16,096 nucleotides of DNA from JAQGMV01 sp046597455 (GCA_046597455.1 JBKJKJ010000101.1:1-16096); one strand, 5' to 3'; positions 1-7,585 are shown, counted from the stretch's first letter. The notes: a model not told the origin generated them from the letters alone. A program made the numbers and translations.

Positions 1-1
1 C

Positions 2-799
2 TCGAACGTTCTGGACAAGGTTGCACTGGTTTACGGTCAGATGAACGAGCCGCCGGGCAACCGTCTGCGCGTCGCGCTCACCGGCCTGACCATGGCCGAA
101 TTCTTCCGTGACGAAGGCCGCGACGTGCTGTTCTTCGTCGACAACATCTACCGCTACACACTCGCCGGTACGGAAGTCTCGGCGCTGCTCGGCCGCATGC
201 CCTCGGCCGTGGGTTATCAGCCCACGCTGGCGGAAGAAATGGGCCGCCTGCAGGAACGCATTACCTCGACCAAGACCGGCTCGATCACCTCGATCCAGGC
301 GGTCTACGTCCCTGCGGACGACCTGACCGACCCGTCGCCGGCCACCACGTTCGGCCACCTCGACTCCACCGTGGTGCTCTCGCGCGACATCGCATCGCTG
401 GGGATTTACCCGGCGGTGGATCCGCTCGATTCGACCTCGCGCCAGCTCGACCCGCACGTTGTCGGCGAGGACCACTACGCCACCGCGCGCCTGGTTCAGT
501 CGACGCTCCAGCGCTACAAGGAGCTACGCGACATCATCGCCATTCTGGGCATGGACGAGCTCTCGCCCGAGGACAAGCTCGCGGTCTCGCGTGCGCGCAA
601 GATCCAGCGTTTTCTGTCGCAGCCGTTCTTCGTGGCCGAAGTGTTTACCGGCTCGCCGGGTAAATACGTTTCGCTCAAGGACACGATCAAAGGCTTCAAG
701 ATGATCGCCACGGGCGAGTGCGACGCACTTCCCGAGCAGGCCTTTTACATGGTCGGCGCGATCGAAGAAGCGTTCGAAAAAGCGAAGACGCTGCAGTAA
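2..799 (+). CDS. atpD: ATP synthase F1 subunit beta (3' part)
   Basis: This is the C-terminal 265 residues or so of the catalytic beta subunit of F1Fo ATP synthase, which makes ATP from ADP and phosphate on the cytoplasmic face of the membrane using the proton gradient. The reading frame is open from base 2, so the 5' end, including the Walker A P-loop, lies outside the window. Visible family hallmarks are the Walker B region DVLFFVDNIYRYTLAG, the ALLGRMPSAVGYQPTLAEEMG stretch in two overlapping pieces, the YVPADDLTDPSPATTF segment, and the C-terminal region with ILGMDELSPEDKL and QPFFVAEVFTGSPGKYVSL. It ends 3 nt before atpC, as expected for the end of an atp operon. Nothing suggests damage. 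Identification is essentially certain from these conserved segments. Confidence 0.98.
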   Translation, partial: SNVLDKVALVYGQMNEPPGNRLRVALTGLTMAEFFRDEGRDVLFFVDNIYRYTLAGTEVSALLGRMPSAVGYQPTLAEEMGRLQERITSTKTGSITSIQAVYVPADDLTDPSPATTFGHLDSTVVLSRDIASLGIYPAVDPLDSTSRQLDPHVVGEDHYATARLVQSTLQRYKELRDIIAILGMDELSPEDKLAVSRARKIQRFLSQPFFVAEVFTGSPGKYVSLKDTIKGFKMIATGECDALPEQAFYMVGAIEEAFEKAKTLQ

Positions 800-802
800 T
801 CC

Positions 803-1225
803 ATGGCCAACACCATACACGTCGACGTCGTCAGCGCCGAAGAGCAGATTTACTCCGGTGACGCGGAGTTCGTGGTTCTTCCGGGTGAATCGGGCGAGCT
901 CGGTATTTATCCGCGTCATACGCCGCTCATCACACGTATCCGGGCCGGCGAAGTCCGCATCAAGCCGCCGGGCGGCGCGGAGGAGGAGTTGATATTCGTG
1001 GCCGGTGGCATACTCGAAGTGCAGCCGAAATCGATCACGGTGCTCGCGGACACCGCGATCCGCGGTCAGGACCTGGACGAAGCCAAAGCCCTCGAAGCGA
1101 AAAAGCTGGCAGAAGAAGCCATGCAGAACCGGACGTCGAAGCTCGAGATTGCCCGGGCGCAGGCCGAACTGGCCAGCGCGATGGCTCAGCTCGCAGCCAT
1201 TCAGAAGTTGCGCAAACGCAAATAA
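803..1225 (+). CDS. atpC: ATP synthase F1 subunit epsilon
   Basis: Epsilon subunit of F1Fo ATP synthase, part of the central stalk. It couples rotation to the beta subunits and inhibits wasteful ATP hydrolysis. The protein is 140 residues, the usual length. The N-terminal beta-sandwich is recognisable from VVSAEEQIYSGDAEFVVLPG, GELGIYPRHTPLIT and the FVAGGILEVQP piece followed by TVLADTA (about residues 8-90). The C-terminal helical hairpin is Lys/Ala/Glu rich (about 93-140). The ATG at 803 lies 3 nt after the atpD stop, so translation is probably coupled; no strong Shine-Dalgarno is visible. It is the last gene of the atp operon and is followed by a clear intrinsic terminator 22 nt downstream. 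Confidence 0.98.
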   Translation: MANTIHVDVVSAEEQIYSGDAEFVVLPGESGELGIYPRHTPLITRIRAGEVRIKPPGGAEEELIFVAGGILEVQPKSITVLADTAIRGQDLDEAKALEAKKLAEEAMQNRTSKLEIARAQAELASAMAQLAAIQKLRKRK

Positions 1226-1247
1226 CCGCCGGCGGGCGCTCGAAGCG

Positions 1248-1279
1248 AAAGAGGCGGCATGGTCCGCCTCTTTTCTTTT
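1248..1279 (+). terminator. Rho-independent terminator of the atp operon
   Basis: A perfect 10-bp stem, AAAGAGGCGG (1248-1257) with CCGCCTCTTT (1264-1273), closes a 6-nt loop CATGGT and runs into a T-rich tract (TTTTCTTTT, 1271-1279). It starts 22 nt after the atpC stop codon and ends before glpD. This separates transcription of the ATP synthase genes from the genes that follow, so glpD probably has its own promoter. Confidence 0.9.
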
Positions 1280-1302
1280 GTGGGGCGGCCCTGAGCGTCG
1301 GC

Positions 1303-1308
1303 TATCAT
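1303..1308 (+). promoter_or_regulatory. Possible -10 element for glpD
   Basis: TATCAT matches four of six positions of the sigma-70 -10 consensus and sits 29 nt before the proposed ACG start, in the short space between the atp terminator and glpD. I could not find a good -35 at 16-18 nt (TTGTGG at 1278-1283 is 19 nt away and overlaps the terminator tail). It is listed because the terminator implies that a promoter is needed here, but support is weak. Confidence 0.2.
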
Positions 1309-1325
1309 CGGGTGCATCCTTCAGC

Positions 1326-1330
1326 GGGAG
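1326..1330 (+). promoter_or_regulatory. Ribosome-binding site that decides the glpD start
   Basis: GGGAG lies 6 nt upstream of the ACG at 1337, within the normal spacing for a Shine-Dalgarno. No ATG, GTG or TTG lies in frame at that distance, so this site is the main sequence support for initiation at or near the ACG. The residues that follow also match the family N-terminus. Confidence 0.55.
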
Positions 1331-1336
1331 CCGCAC

Positions 1337-2827
1337 ACGGAAACGGATCTGCTGGTTGTCGGCGGCGGGATCAATGGCGCAGGCATCGCTCGCGATGCGG
1401 CCGGCCGCGGATTGCGCGTCGTGCTCGCCGAACAGGGCGACCTCGGTTGCGCCACGAGCTCGTCCAGCAGCAAGCTCGTGCATGGCGGCCTGCGCTATCT
1501 CGAGCAGCTCGAATTCAGGCTCGTCACCGAGGCGCTGCGCGAACGCGAAGTGTTGCTGCGCACGGCGCCCCATATCGTGCGTCCGATGCGCTTCGTGCTG
1601 CCGCACGTTGCGGCGCTGCGCCCGGCGTGGGTGATTCGTGCGGGCCTGCTGCTCTATGACCGGCTGGCCCGTCGCCAGACGTTGCCGGCCTCGACTTCGG
1701 TGTCACTCACGCACTCGCCGTTCGGCGCGGGGCTGAGGACGCAGCACGCCCGCGGCTACGCGTATTCGGACTGCTGGGTGGATGACGCCCGGCTGGTCAT
1801 CGCCAATGCGCGCTCAGCTCACGACGCGGGGGCACACATTCTGACGCGCACGAAAGTCACCCGCGCAGAACGCCACAAAGGCCGCTGGCGCGCCCATCTG
1901 CGAGGAGACGCCGGGGAAACCGAAGTCGTGGCCCGTGCGCTGGTGAATGCCACCGGGCCATGGGCCGATCAATTCCTCGCGCTCGCGAGCGACCGGCCGC
2001 ACTCGCGCCGGTTGAAGCTCGTGCAAGGCAGCCACATCGTGGTTCCCCGGCTTTTCGAAGGAAGCCACGCATTCGTTCTTCAGAACGACGACCGGCGGGT
2101 GATCTTCGTCTATCCCTACGAGGGGCATACCCTGATCGGCACGACCGACGTGGAGCTCGGCGGCGGCCCCGAAACCGCTCAGGTCTCGGGCGTGGAGGTG
2201 GACTATCTCTGCCGCGCCGCCAACCGCTACTTCGAGCGTGAAGTGACGCCTGCCGACGTCCTGTGGCGTTATTGCGGCGTCAGAGCGTTGCTCGACGACG
2301 GCGCGACGGCCCCTTCGCGGGTGACCCGCGAATACCGGCTGGACGTCGAGGGAACGGTGACGGAGGCGCCTTTTCTGTCCGTCTTCGGCGGCAAGCTCAC
2401 CACGTATCGAAAGCTCGCGGAGCGCACGCTCGAGAAGCTTGCGCCGTGGTTTCCCGGGCTGCGAGGCCCGTGGACCGCCGGGACCGCGCTGGTGGGCGGC
2501 GACCTGCCCGCTGCGGGCGTGGACGCGTATATTCAGGATCTGGGCGCACGATATGACCGCATGCCGTTGCCGCTACTGTCACAGCTCGTTAGCCGGCACG
2601 GCACTCTGGCGCCCGCGGTGCTAGGCCCCGCCCGCAGTGTCGAGGACCTCGGACAGCATTTCGGCGCCGATCTCTATTCCCGGGAAGTCGATTATTTCCT
2701 GCGCCACGAGTGGGCCCACGATGCCGAGGATGTCTTGTGGCGAAGAACCAAAGCCGGACTCCATCTATCTGCGGAACAGCAGGCAAAACTCCGCACTTAC
2801 CTCACGCGGTCGTCCGTAGGCGTATGA
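1337..2827 (+). CDS. glpD: Aerobic glycerol-3-phosphate dehydrogenase, probable ACG start
   Basis: FAD-dependent glycerol-3-phosphate dehydrogenase, which oxidises sn-glycerol-3-phosphate to dihydroxyacetone phosphate at the cytoplasmic membrane and passes electrons to quinone. Family features, numbered from the proposed start: FAD dinucleotide-binding GGGINGAG (9-16), ATSSSSSKLVHGGLRYLE (about 39-56), YSDCWVDDARLV (143-154), LVNATGPW (202-209), GSHIVVPR, IGTTDVE and the FGGKLTTYRKLAE segment (350-362). From codon 1337 the protein is 496 residues, close to the roughly 500 of E. coli GlpD, and its start (M)ETDLLVVGGG lines up with the E. coli N-terminus METKDLIVIGGG. There is no ATG, GTG or TTG in frame between the upstream stop (1292) and TTG 1412, which lies beyond the FAD motif. 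ACG 1337 has GGGAG at 1326-1330, 6 nt upstream, so I chose it. A start-codon mutation, a sequencing error or a CTG start at 1349 are alternatives. The body of the gene is intact. Confidence 0.93.
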   Translation, partial: TETDLLVVGGGINGAGIARDAAGRGLRVVLAEQGDLGCATSSSSSKLVHGGLRYLEQLEFRLVTEALREREVLLRTAPHIVRPMRFVLPHVAALRPAWVIRAGLLLYDRLARRQTLPASTSVSLTHSPFGAGLRTQHARGYAYSDCWVDDARLVIANARSAHDAGAHILTRTKVTRAERHKGRWRAHLRGDAGETEVVARALVNATGPWADQFLALASDRPHSRRLKLVQGSHIVVPRLFEGSHAFVLQNDDRRVIFVYPYEGHTLIGTTDVELGGGPETAQVSGVEVDYLCRAANRYFEREVTPADVLWRYCGVRALLDDGATAPSRVTREYRLDVEGTVTEAPFLSVFGGKLTTYRKLAERTLEKLAPWFPGLRGPWTAGTALVGGDLPAAGVDAYIQDLGARYDRMPLPLLSQLVSRHGTLAPAVLGPARSVEDLGQHFGADLYSREVDYFLRHEWAHDAEDVLWRRTKAGLHLSAEQQAKLRTYLTRSSVGV

Positions 2828-2833
2828 GATAAT
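2825..2833 (+). promoter_or_regulatory. Possible extended -10 promoter for glmU
   Basis: TGA-GATAAT fits an extended -10 pattern (TG, one base, then a hexamer with five of six matches to TATAAT). The TG comes from the glpD stop codon. A start point about 7 nt downstream would fall at roughly 2840, just before the glmU ATG at 2842, giving a nearly leaderless message. There is no visible Shine-Dalgarno before glmU, which agrees with this. No -35 match was found, so confidence is low. Confidence 0.25.
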
Positions 2834-2841
2834 CGTCGCCT

Positions 2842-4203
2842 ATGTCAGTCAACGTCGTGATCCTTGCCGCAGGTCAGGGCAAGCGCATGCATTCGCAGCG
2901 CCCCAAGGTCCTCCATCTTCTCGCTGGTCGGTCCCTGCTCGCCCACGTGATTACCGCCGCCGAGTCGCTCGAACCCAGTCGCGTCTGTGTCGTATACGGA
3001 CACGGCGGCGAAAGCGTGCGCGAAGCGCTCGGCGGCGCCACGCTGACCTTTGCGCGCCAGGAGCCGCAGCTGGGAACGGGGCACGCGGTTCAGCAGGCGC
3101 TCCCTCTCCTCAGCGATGCCCCGGTCACCGTGGTCCTCTACGGCGACGTGCCGCTCATCCGTGCTCAGACGCTGCAGCGGCTTGTTGCCGCGTCCCGGGA
3201 TTCGGTCGCGGTCCTCACCGCTGAGCTCGGTGATCCTCGAGGCTATGGCCGCATCGTACGCGACCGACTCGGTAACGTGCTCGAAATCGTCGAGGAGAAG
3301 GACGCGAGCGTCGTGCAAAAAGAGATACGCGAAGTGAACACGGGTCTCATGGCGCTTCCCACGGCGCGTCTTGCCGCGTGGCTGGGTCAGCTCGGGAACG
3401 ACAACGCGCAGGGGGAGTACTACCTCACTGACGTCGTGAAGCTGGCGCTGCGCGACCGAGTTCAAGTCGAGGCCGTGCAGGTGAGCGGCGAGTGGGAAAC
3501 GCTCGGCGTCAACAGTCGCTCTCAGCTGGCGCAGCTCGAGCGCGTGTATCAACGCGATTATGCGGAGCAGCTCCTCGAGCGTGGCGTCGGACTCGCCGAC
3601 CCTAATCGGCTCGACGTGCGCGGCACGCTCACGTGCGGGCGCGACGTGCACATCGACGTGAATTGTGTCTTCGAAGGCGAAGTCAGCCTCGGCGACGGCG
3701 TGGAGATCGGCCCCAATTGTGTAATGAAGAACGTCACCATCGCGCCGGGTACGCGCGTCGAGGCTTTCTGCCACATGGAAGCGGCCGTCATCGGCGAGCG
3801 TTGCCGCATCGGACCCTACGCGCGCATCCGGCCCGGGACGCAGCTCGCCGAGGACGTCCACATCGGCAACTTCGTCGAAGTGAAGGCCAGTCAGATCGCG
3901 GCCGGCTCGAAAGCCAATCACCTCGCCTATATCGGTGACACCACCGTGGGTCGTAACGTGAACGTCGGCGCGGGGACCATCACGTGCAACTACGATGGCG
4001 CGAACAAGCACCGCACGGTCATCGAGGACGACGTATTCATCGGGTCGGATACGCAACTCGTCGCGCCGGTCACCGTGCGTAAAGGCGCGACCATCGGCGC
4101 CGGCGCGACGATTACGCGCGAAGTCCCGGCAGGCGCCCTTGCGCTGACACGCGTTAAACAATCGACCATCGAGGGCTGGAAGCGGCCCCGCAAAAAGGCC
4201 TGA
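2842..4203 (+). CDS. glmU: Bifunctional GlmU: GlcNAc-1-P uridyltransferase / GlcN-1-P acetyltransferase
   Basis: Cytoplasmic enzyme that acetylates glucosamine-1-phosphate and then transfers UMP from UTP to give UDP-N-acetylglucosamine, the precursor for peptidoglycan and LPS. It is 453 residues, near the usual 456. The N-terminal uridyltransferase half shows LAAGQGKRM (8-16), QLGTGHA (76-82), the metal-binding YGDVP (100-104), EVNTG (164-168) and GVNSR (222-226). From about residue 250 the C-terminal half is a left-handed beta-helix of hexapeptide repeats, with the catalytic His at 360 in KANHLAYIGD and the VGAGTITCNYDGANKH segment. The gene starts 14 nt after glpD and is followed by glmS after 2 nt, so the two glm genes are probably co-translated. 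No Shine-Dalgarno is visible before the ATG. Confidence 0.97.
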   Translation: MSVNVVILAAGQGKRMHSQRPKVLHLLAGRSLLAHVITAAESLEPSRVCVVYGHGGESVREALGGATLTFARQEPQLGTGHAVQQALPLLSDAPVTVVLYGDVPLIRAQTLQRLVAASRDSVAVLTAELGDPRGYGRIVRDRLGNVLEIVEEKDASVVQKEIREVNTGLMALPTARLAAWLGQLGNDNAQGEYYLTDVVKLALRDRVQVEAVQVSGEWETLGVNSRSQLAQLERVYQRDYAEQLLERGVGLADPNRLDVRGTLTCGRDVHIDVNCVFEGEVSLGDGVEIGPNCVMKNVTIAPGTRVEAFCHMEAAVIGERCRIGPYARIRPGTQLAEDVHIGNFVEVKASQIAAGSKANHLAYIGDTTVGRNVNVGAGTITCNYDGANKHRTVIEDDVFIGSDTQLVAPVTVRKGATIGAGATITREVPAGALALTRVKQSTIEGWKRPRKKA

Positions 4204-4205
4204 AC

Positions 4206-6032
4206 ATGTGTGGCATAGTCGGCGCGATCGCGCAGCGCAACGTCGTTCCCATCCTCCTCGAAGGCCTGAAGCGGCTCGAATATCGCGGATACGATTCGGC
4301 GGGCATCGCTGTGGTCAATGGCTCACTGCATCGCCTGCGCAGCACCGGGCGCGTGGCAGAGCTGTCCCGGCGGGCTGACGAGACCGGTCTCTCCGGACCG
4401 CTCGGCATTGCGCATACCCGCTGGGCCACGCACGGCGTGCCGTCCGAGCGCAACGCGCACCCTCACGTGTCGGGTGGCCTTTCGGTTGTGCACAACGGCA
4501 TCATCGAAAATCATGAGGAGATGCGTAAGCGTCTGCAGAGCGAGGGTTACACGTTCGCGTCCGATACGGACACTGAAGTGATCGCTCACCTTGTGCATTC
4601 CAAAGTGAAACTGGGCGCGACGTTGATGGACGCGGTCCGCCGCAGTGTTGCCGAGCTGACGGGGGCATATGCGATCGCTGTCGTCGATGAAAAGGAACCG
4701 CATCGCCTCGTCGTCGGCCGCATGGGCGCACCCTTGTTACTCGGTTTGGGCGAAGGTGAAAATTTTGCGGCCTCGGATGCGTCCGCGCTGGTGCAGGTCA
4801 CTCAGCGTGTCATCTACCTCGAAGAGGGCGATTGCGCCGAGCTCACGCTCGAAGGGGTGCGCATCGTGGATGCCGACGGCAAAGCGGCTGAGCGCCCCGT
4901 ACACACGAGCAGCCTCACGTCGGCCGAAGTCGAACTCGGGACTTATCGGCACTACATGCAGAAGGAGATTTTCGAGCAGCCCATGGCGGTGGCGAACACG
5001 CTCGAGCTGGTCGTCAATGCGCGCGGCGTTACGCCGCAGCTTTTCGGCGCCGACGCCGAACGTATCCTTCGCGAAGTCGACAGCGTGCTGATTCTCGCCT
5101 GCGGCACGAGCTATCACGCCGGCATGGTCGCACGGTATTGGCTGGAAAGCGTTGCCGGCATTCCGTGCAATGTGGAAATTGCGAGCGAATACCGCTATCG
5201 CGAATCGGTGCCCAACCCCAAGGCGTTGGTCGTCACCATCTCGCAGTCCGGCGAAACGGCCGATACCCTGGCGGCGCTCCATCACGCCCGATCACTCGGG
5301 CACCCGTACGGCCTCGCGATCTGCAACGTTCCGGAGTCGGCACTGGTGAGGCAGTCGCAGCTTCGTTTTCTCACGCGGGCCGGCCCTGAGATCGGCGTGG
5401 CCTCGACGAAGGCCTTCACGACCCAGCTCGCGGCGCTGGTGCTGCTGACCATGACGCTCGCCAAGCTGCGCGGCCGCCTGTCGGGGGAGCGCGAGGCTCA
5501 GCTCATGAACGCGTTGCGGCACCTGCCTGCGGCGCTCACGCGCGTGCTCGGGGTCGAGCCGCAAGTCGAAAAGTGGGCGGAACGCTTCGCGCAACGCAAC
5601 CACGCGCTTTTCCTAGGACGCGGGATCCACTATCCGATCGCGATGGAAGGGGCGCTGAAGCTAAAGGAGATCTCTTACATCCACGCCGAGGCGTACGCCG
5701 CAGGGGAGCTCAAACACGGTCCGCTGGCGCTGGTAGACAAGAACATGCCGGTCGTAGCGATCGCCCCGAAAGATGGGCTGTTCGAAAAGCTGAAATCAAA
5801 TCTTCAGGAAGTGCGCGCTCGCGGCGGCGAGCTTTACGTGTTCGCCGACGAAGACGCGAGCTTTACCGGCAGCGAAGGCGTCGAAGTGATCACGATGCCG
5901 GATCATGCCGGGCTCCTCTCCCCTATTCTGCACACCATTCCGCTGCAGCTTCTCGCCTACCACGTCGCGCTCCATAAAGGCACTGACGTCGACAAGCCCC
6001 GCAATCTCGCCAAGTCTGTCACTGTCGAGTGA
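4206..6032 (+). CDS. glmS: Glutamine--fructose-6-phosphate aminotransferase (isomerizing)
   Basis: Converts fructose-6-phosphate and glutamine to glucosamine-6-phosphate and glutamate, the first committed step of amino-sugar synthesis. It is 608 residues, the normal length (E. coli 609). It begins MCGIVGAI, so Cys2 becomes the N-terminal nucleophile of the glutaminase domain after Met removal. That domain also shows HTRWATHG (70-77), NAHPH (83-87) and VVHNGIIEN (94-102). Two SIS sugar-isomerase domains follow, with ISQSGET (345-351) and VASTKAFTTQ in the first, and the EGALKLKEISYIHAEAY stretch (481-497) in the second. The C-terminus is the canonical LAKSVTVE. The ATG overlaps no other gene and lies 2 nt after the glmU stop. 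AAGG within the end of glmU is a possible ribosome-binding site. No glmS ribozyme is seen upstream; there is no room for one. Confidence 0.98.
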   Translation: MCGIVGAIAQRNVVPILLEGLKRLEYRGYDSAGIAVVNGSLHRLRSTGRVAELSRRADETGLSGPLGIAHTRWATHGVPSERNAHPHVSGGLSVVHNGIIENHEEMRKRLQSEGYTFASDTDTEVIAHLVHSKVKLGATLMDAVRRSVAELTGAYAIAVVDEKEPHRLVVGRMGAPLLLGLGEGENFAASDASALVQVTQRVIYLEEGDCAELTLEGVRIVDADGKAAERPVHTSSLTSAEVELGTYRHYMQKEIFEQPMAVANTLELVVNARGVTPQLFGADAERILREVDSVLILACGTSYHAGMVARYWLESVAGIPCNVEIASEYRYRESVPNPKALVVTISQSGETADTLAALHHARSLGHPYGLAICNVPESALVRQSQLRFLTRAGPEIGVASTKAFTTQLAALVLLTMTLAKLRGRLSGEREAQLMNALRHLPAALTRVLGVEPQVEKWAERFAQRNHALFLGRGIHYPIAMEGALKLKEISYIHAEAYAAGELKHGPLALVDKNMPVVAIAPKDGLFEKLKSNLQEVRARGGELYVFADEDASFTGSEGVEVITMPDHAGLLSPILHTIPLQLLAYHVALHKGTDVDKPRNLAKSVTVE

Positions 6033-6063
6033 TGGATACCGCAGGGCAGACAACCCTCGAACA

Positions 6064-6085
6064 GGGGAAAACCAGGGTTTTCCTC
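6064..6085. terminator. Hairpin between convergent genes, possible bidirectional terminator
   Basis: A 9-bp stem, GGGGAAAAC (6064-6072) with GTTTTCCTC (6077-6085, one G-T pair), closes the loop CAGG in the 90-bp space between glmS and the convergent SDR gene. There is no run of T directly after the stem on either strand, so it is not a textbook intrinsic terminator. A second, weaker 5-bp stem (GGTTC/GAACC) lies at about 6104-6121. Confidence 0.4.
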
Positions 6086-6122
6086 CGTAACTTTCGCGCC
6101 TTCGGTTCTCCAGCGGGAACCG

Positions 6123-6881
6123 TCAGGCGCCGCGGTGGGGTTTGCGCGGCGCTTTCGCGAAAAGGCGATCGTAGAGTGCGTTGGGCATGAGCCGCAACAC
6201 GCGCGCGACAATGGCCATTTGCCACGGGATCACCGCATATGAGCGCCGTCCGTCGATGATCCGCGCTATTTTTCCCGCCGCCTCGTCAGCGGTCAGGATG
6301 AAGGGCATCCGATACGGATTGTGCGCCGTCATCGGCGTCGCAATGTAACCTGGGGCAATGGTTACGACGCGCACGCCGGCGCCGCGCATTTCTACGCGCA
6401 GGCTCTCGAGATACGCGATCGCCCCCGCCTTCGATGCCGAGTACGCGCCCGAACCGGGAATGCCGCGATAACCGGCGACGCTGGCGATTCCCGCAAGCAC
6501 GCCGGCGCCCGCGTCGCGCATCGGCGCGATAAACGGCTGGAATGTGTTGGCCATGCCGTAGAGATTGACAGCCATGATTTCGCGCAGCACCGCGAGATCG
6601 TCCGCGCGTCCCGCACTGGTGCCCACGCTCAGCCCCGCGTTTGCGATGACGATGTGCGGGACGCCGAATGTCCCGATGAAGTCGGCCGCTGCGGCGCGCA
6701 ACGCCGCGTCGTCGCGGACGTCGAGCCCATACGCGCGGCACTCGACGCCCAGCGCGGTGGCGAGCGTGTCGAGTGCCGTTGCGTTACGGGCGGCCAGCCC
6801 GAGCGTGGCGCCGCGTGCGGCGTAGTGCTTCGCGAGGGCCTCGCCCAACCCGGTTGAGGCGCCCGTGATGAACACGCGCAT
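6123..6881 (-). CDS. Short-chain dehydrogenase/reductase (SDR) family oxidoreductase
   Basis: Classical SDR of 252 residues. It shows the NAD(P)-binding TGASTGLG (6-13), the NAG motif (81-83), the structural Asn106 in AVNLYG, and the catalytic set Ser134, Tyr147 and Lys151 (YSASK). A PG motif follows at IAPGYIATPMT. The fold binds NAD(P)(H) and oxidises or reduces an alcohol or carbonyl; the substrate cannot be told from the sequence. An Arg at the end of the second beta-strand region (about residue 32, AARN) fits NADP preference, as an inference. The C-terminal tail, about residues 215-252, is hydrophobic then basic (IPWQMAIVARVLRLMPN), and could touch the membrane. It is the last gene of a probable argS operon, 22 nt after the second dsbA, and faces glmS. 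Confidence 0.93.
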   Translation of the reverse strand: MRVFITGASTGLGEALAKHYAARGATLGLAARNATALDTLATALGVECRAYGLDVRDDAALRAAAADFIGTFGVPHIVIANAGLSVGTSAGRADDLAVLREIMAVNLYGMANTFQPFIAPMRDAGAGVLAGIASVAGYRGIPGSGAYSASKAGAIAYLESLRVEMRGAGVRVVTIAPGYIATPMTAHNPYRMPFILTADEAAGKIARIIDGRRSYAVIPWQMAIVARVLRLMPNALYDRLFAKAPRKPHRGA

Positions 6882-6903
6882 GGCGGGCAGAAGAACCTCT
6901 TTC

Positions 6904-7557
6904 TTATTTGGCCGTCAGGCGTTCTTGGCGCGCAATGCGGATGAGCTCGTCGAGGATGCTGATCACGCCCTGATAGCTCTCGCTCATCCCCGAAGACGTG
7001 ATGTAGCGCCCATCGACGACGAGTGAAGGCGTGCCTTGGATCGCATAACTGCGCGTGGCGGCTTTGGACTGCTCGATTTTGCGGTCGACCTCCGGCGCGT
7101 TGTAGGCGATCAGCCAGCGTGCGCGGTCTATGCCCTGCCGGACAGCCCACTCAGCCGAGGATTCGGCGCCGGCGATATCGTCTCGCTCCACGTGGATCGA
7201 ACGATAAACGGTCTGGTGCAGGCGGCCGAGCTCGCCCAGAGATTCGAGCGTATAGAACAGGCGCGCGTGCGGCACCCAGCTCTCACGGAAGATGGCCGGT
7301 ATGCGCCGCAGCTCGGTGTCTGCGGGTTTGCGCTTGAGCCACGCTTCCAGAGGCCCCTGCAACTGGTGGCAGTGCGGGCAACCGTACCAGAAGAACTCGG
7401 TAACTTCGATGCGTGGACCCGTCGTGACTGGCTGCGGCGGAATCTGCTGGTATTCGTAACCGAGCCGCGGCGTGCCCGGCTGAGCGGCACTGGCGACCGG
7501 GCCGAAGGCAAGCAGGCCCGCCCAGATCGCAAGGATGCGTAAGCAGCCTGCCCGCAT
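6904..7557 (-). CDS. dsbA: Thiol:disulfide interchange protein, DsbA family (downstream copy)
   Basis: Periplasmic thioredoxin-fold oxidase that introduces disulfide bonds into exported proteins. From the ATG at 7557 it is 217 residues. A signal peptide is clear: MRAGCLRILAIWAG then LLAFGPVASA, with cleavage likely after residue 24. The active site is CPHC (60-63) in FFWYGCPHC. The cis-proline is Pro177 in GTPSLVV, with the helical insertion between them. The frame is open further upstream, to about 7629, but that would overlap the previous gene and bury the signal peptide, so I place the start at 7557; a GTG at 7569 is another option. It lies 22 nt after the stop of its paralogue. The two copies share FFxYxCPHC and LKRKPAD but diverge elsewhere, so they may serve different substrates. 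Confidence 0.92.
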   Translation of the reverse strand: MRAGCLRILAIWAGLLAFGPVASAAQPGTPRLGYEYQQIPPQPVTTGPRIEVTEFFWYGCPHCHQLQGPLEAWLKRKPADTELRRIPAIFRESWVPHARLFYTLESLGELGRLHQTVYRSIHVERDDIAGAESSAEWAVRQGIDRARWLIAYNAPEVDRKIEQSKAATRSYAIQGTPSLVVDGRYITSSGMSESYQGVISILDELIRIARQERLTAK

Positions 7558-7561
7558 TGAA

Positions 7562-7585
7562 GCGTTCACTTCGAGGCGTTCACTT
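7562..7585. repeat. 10-bp direct repeat at the junction of the two dsbA genes
   Basis: GCGTTCACTT occurs at 7562-7571 and again at 7576-7585, a 14-nt period. The second copy contains the stop codon of the upstream dsbA (complement of TCA at 7580-7582). The repeat may be a small tandem duplication. It also surrounds the region where the downstream dsbA would need its ribosome-binding site. Confidence 0.6.

Noticed and set aside
524..1606. 360-codon open frame on the - strand across atpD, atpC and glpD
   Set aside because: It crosses three genes and a strong terminator in antisense and has no protein-family features.
1312..1659. Frame starting GTG 1312 as the true glpD N-terminus through a frameshift
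   Set aside because: Its translation has no FAD motif, while the glpD frame encodes the full N-terminus without any shift.
2845..4161. 438-codon open frame on the - strand opposite glmU
   Set aside because: Antisense to glmU, His/Asp/Arg-rich translation without motifs; a shadow frame.
4140..4206. glmS ribozyme or riboswitch before glmS
   Set aside because: glmS starts 2 nt after glmU, leaving no leader; the glmS ribozyme is a feature of Gram-positive bacteria.
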